Assembly (NCBI RefSeq): GCF_000725485.1 | Contig: NZ_JOAG01000010.1 | Span: forward strand, 62,001-126,000 | Length of the DNA stretch: 64,000 bases | Direction: 5' to 3' | DNA from: Nonomuraea candida | Lineage (GTDB): Bacteria > Actinomycetota > Actinomycetes > Streptosporangiales > Streptosporangiaceae | Shown: piece by piece, positions 60,911-64,000 of the stretch | Layout of the letters: the number at the start of each line of letters is the position of its first letter | How positions within the stretch are numbered: the stretch's first letter is position 1 | Notes under the pieces: model-generated | Databases searched by the model: none | What the model saw: only the letters and a program-made list of their open reading frames with translations | Told to the model about the DNA's origin: nothing | Translations under genes and position numbers: made by a program

Positions 60911-61420
60911 ATGCCGGTGCAGCGGCTCAACCACGCGGTCCTCTACGTCCGGGACGTCGAGCGCAGCGTCGCCTTCTACCGGGAGGCCCTCGGCTTCGAG
61001 GTCGTCATGGGCATGCGGGGCGCCGCCTTCCTCCAGGCGCCCGGCTCCTCCAACGACCACGACCTCGGGCTGTTCCAGATCGGCGAGGACGCGGCCCCCT
61101 CCGGGGCCGGGCGCACCTCCGTCGGCCTCTACCACCTGGCGTGGGAGGTGGACACGCTGGCGGAGCTGGAGCGCATCCAGGCCACGCTGACCGAGCTGGG
61201 CGCGCTGGTCGGCGCCTCCGACCACAGCACCACCAAGGCGCTGTACGCGCGCGACCCCGACGGGCTGGAGTTCGAGGTGTCGTGGCTGGTGCCCGCCGCG
61301 CTGCTGACCGACGAGCTGCTCGCCGGGCGGAGCAGCATCCGCCCCCTCGACCTGGCCGCCGACAAGCAGCGGTACGGCGCCACGACCCGGGGCGGCGTGG
61401 GCGTCTCCATCCCCGCCTGA
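60911..61420 (+). CDS. VOC-family (glyoxalase/extradiol dioxygenase-like) protein
   Basis: 169 residues from ATG 60911 (AAAGGGG upstream). Two beta-alpha-beta-beta-beta units: MPVQRLNHAVLYVRDVERSV with His8 as the first metal ligand, TSVGLYHLAWEVDTLAELE with the second His, and YARDPDGLEFEVSW with the Glu. It is close to catechol-2,3-dioxygenase-like VOC proteins. The substrate is unknown. Its last 17 coding bases recur 60 bases downstream. A TATACT box lies ~35 bases upstream. Confidence 0.88.
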   Translation: MPVQRLNHAVLYVRDVERSVAFYREALGFEVVMGMRGAAFLQAPGSSNDHDLGLFQIGEDAAPSGAGRTSVGLYHLAWEVDTLAELERIQATLTELGALVGASDHSTTKALYARDPDGLEFEVSWLVPAALLTDELLAGRSSIRPLDLAADKQRYGATTRGGVGVSIPA

Positions 61421-61470
61421 CACGCGCCGGGCCCGTCCGCAGGACGGCGACCCCGCCCGCGCGTCTCCAT

Positions 61471-61561
61471 CCCCGCCCGGCGCCCCCGCCCGGCGCCCCC
61501 GCCCGACGCCCCCGCCCGACGCCCCCGCCCGACGCGCCTGCCCGGCGCCCCCGCCCGGCGC
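61471..61561. repeat. 13-base tandem repeat, 7 copies
   Basis: Seven copies of CCCCGCCC(G/A)(G/A)CGC-like units in the 248-base spacer after the VOC gene. The array starts inside a second copy of the VOC gene's last bases (GCGTCTCCATCCCCGCC at 61401-61417 and 61461-61477). Confidence 0.85.
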
Positions 61562-61668
61562 GCCGCGGGCCCGTCCGAAATACCGCGACCCCGCCCGGAG
61601 TGCCGCGGGCTCATCTGAAGTACCGTGGGTGTGTCGGCCCTTCCTCCACGCCCGCACGGAGAACGGTC

Positions 61669-61917
61669 ATGCCGAGTGATCCTGATCATGTCCTCGACGC
61701 CATCGACGGCGTCGTCGACGAGTGGGAGACGCTGAGCGCCGACGCGATGCGCTGGTCGCCTCCCGAGCACAAGAGTCCCGACATCGTGTCCGAGGTGAGC
61801 GAGATCTTCGGTCCGCTCGTCAACGCGTTCTCGCAGGCGCTGCGCCCGATCGGCGACGCCTTCGAGCGCGTGCTGCGCACCCTGGAGGAGGACGACGACG
61901 GCCCGCGCCCCACGTGA
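61669..61917 (+). CDS. Small acidic protein, 82 residues, unknown
   Basis: ATG 61669 with GGAG 8 bases upstream. Acidic and helical: DPDHVLDAIDGVVDEWETLS, DIVSEVSEIFGPLVNAFSQA, LRPIGDAFERVLRTLEEDDD. No family is recognised; it is cytosolic by composition. It is convergent with the radical SAM gene, and the short gap carries the palindrome 61929-61940. Confidence 0.7.
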   Translation: MPSDPDHVLDAIDGVVDEWETLSADAMRWSPPEHKSPDIVSEVSEIFGPLVNAFSQALRPIGDAFERVLRTLEEDDDGPRPT

Positions 61918-61928
61918 CGAGGGCCCGT

Positions 61929-61940
61929 CCGGCTAGCCGG
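61929..61940. other. 12-base palindrome containing a stop codon
   Basis: CCGGCTAGCCGG holds the TAG stop of the minus-strand radical SAM gene, as at 15846-15861. Possible bidirectional terminator. Confidence 0.5.
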
Positions 61941-63213
61941 TGCGCCGGCGGCGGGTCCTGCGCGGGTAGGCCTTGGCCGTCTCGGCCAGCCGCACGGCGT
62001 GCTCGGCCTGCTTGCGCCAGTGCCCGTAGGCGTCGCCGCGCTGGGCCAGCCGGTCGAGCTCGCTCATGGTCGCCAGCGGGATGAACGCCGGCTCGGCGTC
62101 GCGCCACGGCGTGCCGGGCAGCGGCATGAACGTGTGGGTGTGGATGCGGGCCCCGAGGTCGGCCAGGTCGGCGGCGAGCCGGAGCGACTGCGCCTGGTCC
62201 TCCTCCGACTCCCCCGGCATGCCGAAGATGAAGTCGACGTTGGGCCGGAAGCCGTGCTCGACCGCGATCCTGACGGCGTCGCGCACGGGCGAGGTGTCGT
62301 GGCCGCGCCCGGAGGCGGCCAGCACCCGGTCGCTGCCGGACTGGGCGCCGATGATCAGGTTGTCGTTGGCGACGTAGCGCTTGAGCAGCCGCATCGCCTC
62401 GGGCGTGACGTGCTCGGGGCGCACCTCGGAGGGGAAGCTGCCGAAGAAGACCCGGCCGTGCGGCGGCAGCTCCTCCTTGACCCCGGCCAGCAGCTCCTCC
62501 ACCGCGCCGAGGTCGGGGTCGGGCCCCGGCGAGCCGTACGAGAGCGAGGTCGGCGTGATGAAGCGCACGTCGCGCAGGCCCCTGGCGACCATGCCCCGCA
62601 CGTGCTCGCGCACGCTCGCCACCGAGCGGTGCCGGAACTGCCCGCCGAACATGAACGGCGTCTGGCAGAAGCGGCACGTGTAGCGGCAGCCCCGGGTGAT
62701 CTCGATCGGGCCGCTCCTGCCGACGAACGAGGGGAAGGCGTCGAGCGGGAGCTGCGGCGCCGGCCTGGTGCGCAGCGCGACGCCATCGGCGTCTTTGATC
62801 GCCAGTCCGGGCACGGTGGTGAGCGGCTCGTCCGCCCGCAGCGCGCGTACGAGGGCGATGATCGTGGACTCGCCCTCGCCGATGCCCGCCAGGTCCCAGC
62901 CCGCGTCGATGACCTGCTGCGGCTCGGCCGTGGCGTGCACGCCGCCCGCGATGTGCAGCCCGCGCCCGCCGCTCAGCTCTTTGACCACGGCCAGCTCGGC
63001 CGCCATCGCCTCGGCGTCGGGGGAGTAGAACGACCACAGGACCAGCACGCGGCCGGCCTCGGTGCCGAGGATGTGCGCGGCGGTCTCCTCCGGGGTGGTG
63101 CCCAGGCGCAGCTCGTGCTCGACCTGCGCGGTCTCCAGGGCGGCGAGCAGCGCGTGCACGCCGTACGTCACCGCCTTGCGATAGCGGACCACCACACACA
63201 CTGCCTGCGCCAC
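61933..63213 (-). CDS. B12-binding-domain radical SAM protein
   Basis: 426 residues from GTG 63213. N-terminal cobalamin-binding-like domain (~1-140; LVLWSFYSPDAEAMAAEL, GLHIAGGVHATAEPQQV, GIGEGESTIIALV) and a radical SAM barrel with the 4Fe-4S motif ITRGCRYTCRFCQTPFMFGG (Cys at CxxxCxxC, ~176-183). IGAQSGSDRVLAASGRGHD and DFIFGMPGESEEDQ are later barrel motifs. It resembles the MJ_1487-like family of archaeal and actinobacterial proteins. The reaction is unknown. A lone gene. Confidence 0.88.
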   Translation of the reverse strand: MAQAVCVVVRYRKAVTYGVHALLAALETAQVEHELRLGTTPEETAAHILGTEAGRVLVLWSFYSPDAEAMAAELAVVKELSGGRGLHIAGGVHATAEPQQVIDAGWDLAGIGEGESTIIALVRALRADEPLTTVPGLAIKDADGVALRTRPAPQLPLDAFPSFVGRSGPIEITRGCRYTCRFCQTPFMFGGQFRHRSVASVREHVRGMVARGLRDVRFITPTSLSYGSPGPDPDLGAVEELLAGVKEELPPHGRVFFGSFPSEVRPEHVTPEAMRLLKRYVANDNLIIGAQSGSDRVLAASGRGHDTSPVRDAVRIAVEHGFRPNVDFIFGMPGESEEDQAQSLRLAADLADLGARIHTHTFMPLPGTPWRDAEPAFIPLATMSELDRLAQRGDAYGHWRKQAEHAVRLAETAKAYPRRTRRRRTG

Positions 63214-63225
63214 GTCCGGCAGCGT

Positions 63226-63278
63226 AGCTCAGGCCTCCGCCATGCGCACCGCGGCAGCTCAGGCCCCCGCCATGCGCA
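63226..63278. repeat. Duplicated gene end of the FMN-reductase remnant
   Basis: 23-base segments at 63226-63248 and 63256-63278 (AGCTCAGGCCTCCGCCATGC..., one mismatch, 30 bases apart) both hold the TCA that is the stop on the minus strand. Confidence 0.9.
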
Positions 63279-63465
63279 TCGCGCGCAGCGGGCGGGTGAG
63301 CTTGGCCAGCTCGGCGAGCATGGCGTCGGCGCCGGCCGCCATCACGTCGCTGGGGCGCAGCGTGCCGTCCTCGCCCACGTGCTGCGGCACGAAGGGGATG
63401 ATCACGCCTTCCAGCACCGGGACCATCTTCAGCGTGCTGACCACCTGGCGCAGCCGTTGAGTGCC
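63259..63465 (-). pseudogene. C-terminal remnant of an NADPH-dependent FMN reductase
   Basis: About 68 codons: QRLRQVVSTLKMVPVLEGVI, PFVPQHVGEDGTLRPSDVMA, ADAMLAELAKLTRPLRAM. These match the last third of NAD(P)H-dependent FMN reductases (LRQVL..L.M.PV...V...; DAMLDELA). The flavodoxin-like N-terminal part and FMN loop are missing; upstream DNA belongs to another gene on the other strand. Confidence 0.65.
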
Positions 63466-63613
63466 GGCCACCTCGCCGGTGCGGGTCGAATACCACCTGA
63501 CGGAGATGGGCCAGGAACTGCGGCCGGTGCTGGACGAGCTGGTGGCCTGGTCGCACAAGTGGATCCCGCTGCCGGAGAGCGAGACCGAAAGCGCTGTTAC
63601 ATTGAACCGGTGA
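63463..63613 (+). pseudogene. C-terminal remnant of an HxlR-family regulator
   Basis: About 49 codons: VPATSPVRVEYHLTEMGQEL, RPVLDELVAWSHKW, ending in a TGA at 63611. This is the wing and last helix of HxlR regulators (PRVEY.LT..G..L.PVL..L..W). The DNA-binding HTH is missing, and an in-frame TGA directly precedes the remnant. It meets the FMN-reductase remnant back to back. Confidence 0.65.
63598..63603 (+). promoter_or_regulatory. Leaderless-type -10 box for the MarR gene
   Basis: TACATT, 6 bases, then GTG 63610, inside the end of the HxlR remnant. Confidence 0.4.
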
Positions 63614-64000
63614 TCGGACTGGGCACCCTGATGCGGCACGTGCACGAGTTGATGGACGGCGCCGTCGCCGAGGTCTACGCCGAGCACGGCCTGCCCGACT
63701 ACCGCCCCCGCTACTCGCCCGTCGTGCGCGCGCTGGTGGCGCGCGGGCCGCTGGCCATCCGCGACCTGGCCGGGGCGATCGGCGTGACCCACTCGGCGGC
63801 CAGCCAGACCGTGGTCCAGATGCGCCGCGACGGCTTCGTCTCGCTGGAGAAGGGCTCCGACGCCCGCCACCGGATCGTCCACCTCACCGACCGGGCCCGC
63901 GCCGCGCTCCCCCTGATCGAGGCCGAATGGGCGGCCTCGGAGCGAGCCCTGCGCGAGCTGGACGCGGAGCTGCCCGTGCCGCTGGAGCAGGTCATGACCG
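63610..64000 (+). CDS. MarR-family transcriptional regulator (runs off the window)
   Basis: First 130 codons from GTG 63610; the 3' end is outside the window. Winged HTH: YSPVVRALVARGPLAIRDLA, GAIGVTHSAASQTVVQMRRD, GFVSLEKGSDARHRIVHLTD, then the dimer helix RARAALPLIEAEWAASERALRELD. The GTGA overlaps the stop of the HxlR remnant. The target and ligand are unknown. Confidence 0.85.
   Translation, partial: MIGLGTLMRHVHELMDGAVAEVYAEHGLPDYRPRYSPVVRALVARGPLAIRDLAGAIGVTHSAASQTVVQMRRDGFVSLEKGSDARHRIVHLTDRARAALPLIEAEWAASERALRELDAELPVPLEQVMT

Noticed and set aside
61471..61561. 13-base array as possible replication or attachment site
   Set aside because: Simple GC-rich slippage repeat, no dyads or neighbours supporting such a role.
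1..64000. tRNA, rRNA, insertion sequences or prophage genes
   Set aside because: No tRNA T-loop/acceptor patterns, transposase or integrase motifs were recognised on reading through; a tRNAscan or ISfinder run would be decisive.

Overview
The window is about 64 kb of very GC-rich DNA with GTG/TTG starts, G/C third codon positions, tightly overlapping operons and families typical of filamentous Actinobacteria: conservons, a HAMP-repeat hybrid kinase with an orphan receiver, DUF742, Roadblock/LC7, DUF3151 and a spore-associated-protein-like secreted protein. It fits a Streptosporangiaceae-type organism (Nonomuraea or a relative). That placement rests on gene content and style only. No tRNA, rRNA, CRISPR array, transposase or integrase was seen.

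Layout. 1-8.5 kb: a probably dead S9 peptidase, then a stress-signalling block (GAF-PP2C phosphatase, divergent HAMP-repeat hybrid kinase carrying two out-of-frame joins, orphan receiver protein) laid out like the osmotic-stress osa locus of Streptomyces. 8.7-14.5 kb: DUF5701 protein and a newly proposed small ORF divergent from a TetR regulator with a clear operator, an NYN-domain nuclease-like protein, and a one-chain sigma factor/anti-sigma/ectodomain fusion. 14.7-19.4 kb: pyrE, a secreted protein, a membrane protein, fba-DUF3151-purA with a terminator-like element in the purA leader. 19.4-21.7 kb: WYL regulator and divergent flavin oxidase. 21.7-24.9 kb: the most interesting island, a structured leader followed by translationally overlapping genes for an Abi_2 HEPN protein, an HTH-fused N6 DNA methylase and a half-length HsdS, with no HsdR. 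24.9-33 kb: GNAT, GDPD, CorA, purD-purC, a divergent MurA paralogue and a regulator. 33-39.2 kb: rhodanese, EamA exporter, TetR with two perfect operator copies facing an SDR, HisC-type aminotransferase, NrtR-like Nudix protein.

39.3-48.7 kb: a surface-polysaccharide cluster (WecB and WecC making UDP-ManNAcA, three glycosyltransferases, a DUF4434 protein). 48.7-51.5 kb: lipoprotein, spermidine-dehydrogenase-like flavoprotein and a small membrane ORF. 51.6-58.0 kb: two conservons tail to tail, a complete one (A-B-C-D) and a reduced one (A-C only). 58-64 kb: DUF998 protein, xylulokinase, small acidic or hypothetical proteins, VOC protein, B12-binding radical SAM protein, the fused remnants of a divergent HxlR/FMN-reductase pair, and a MarR gene running off the end.

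Two sequence-level habits recur. Several genes have the last coding bases plus stop codon repeated in tandem just downstream. Several TAG stops sit in the centre of GGCTAGCC palindromes. Many starts without a Shine-Dalgarno sequence have a TANNNT box 6-7 bases upstream, as expected for leaderless transcripts.
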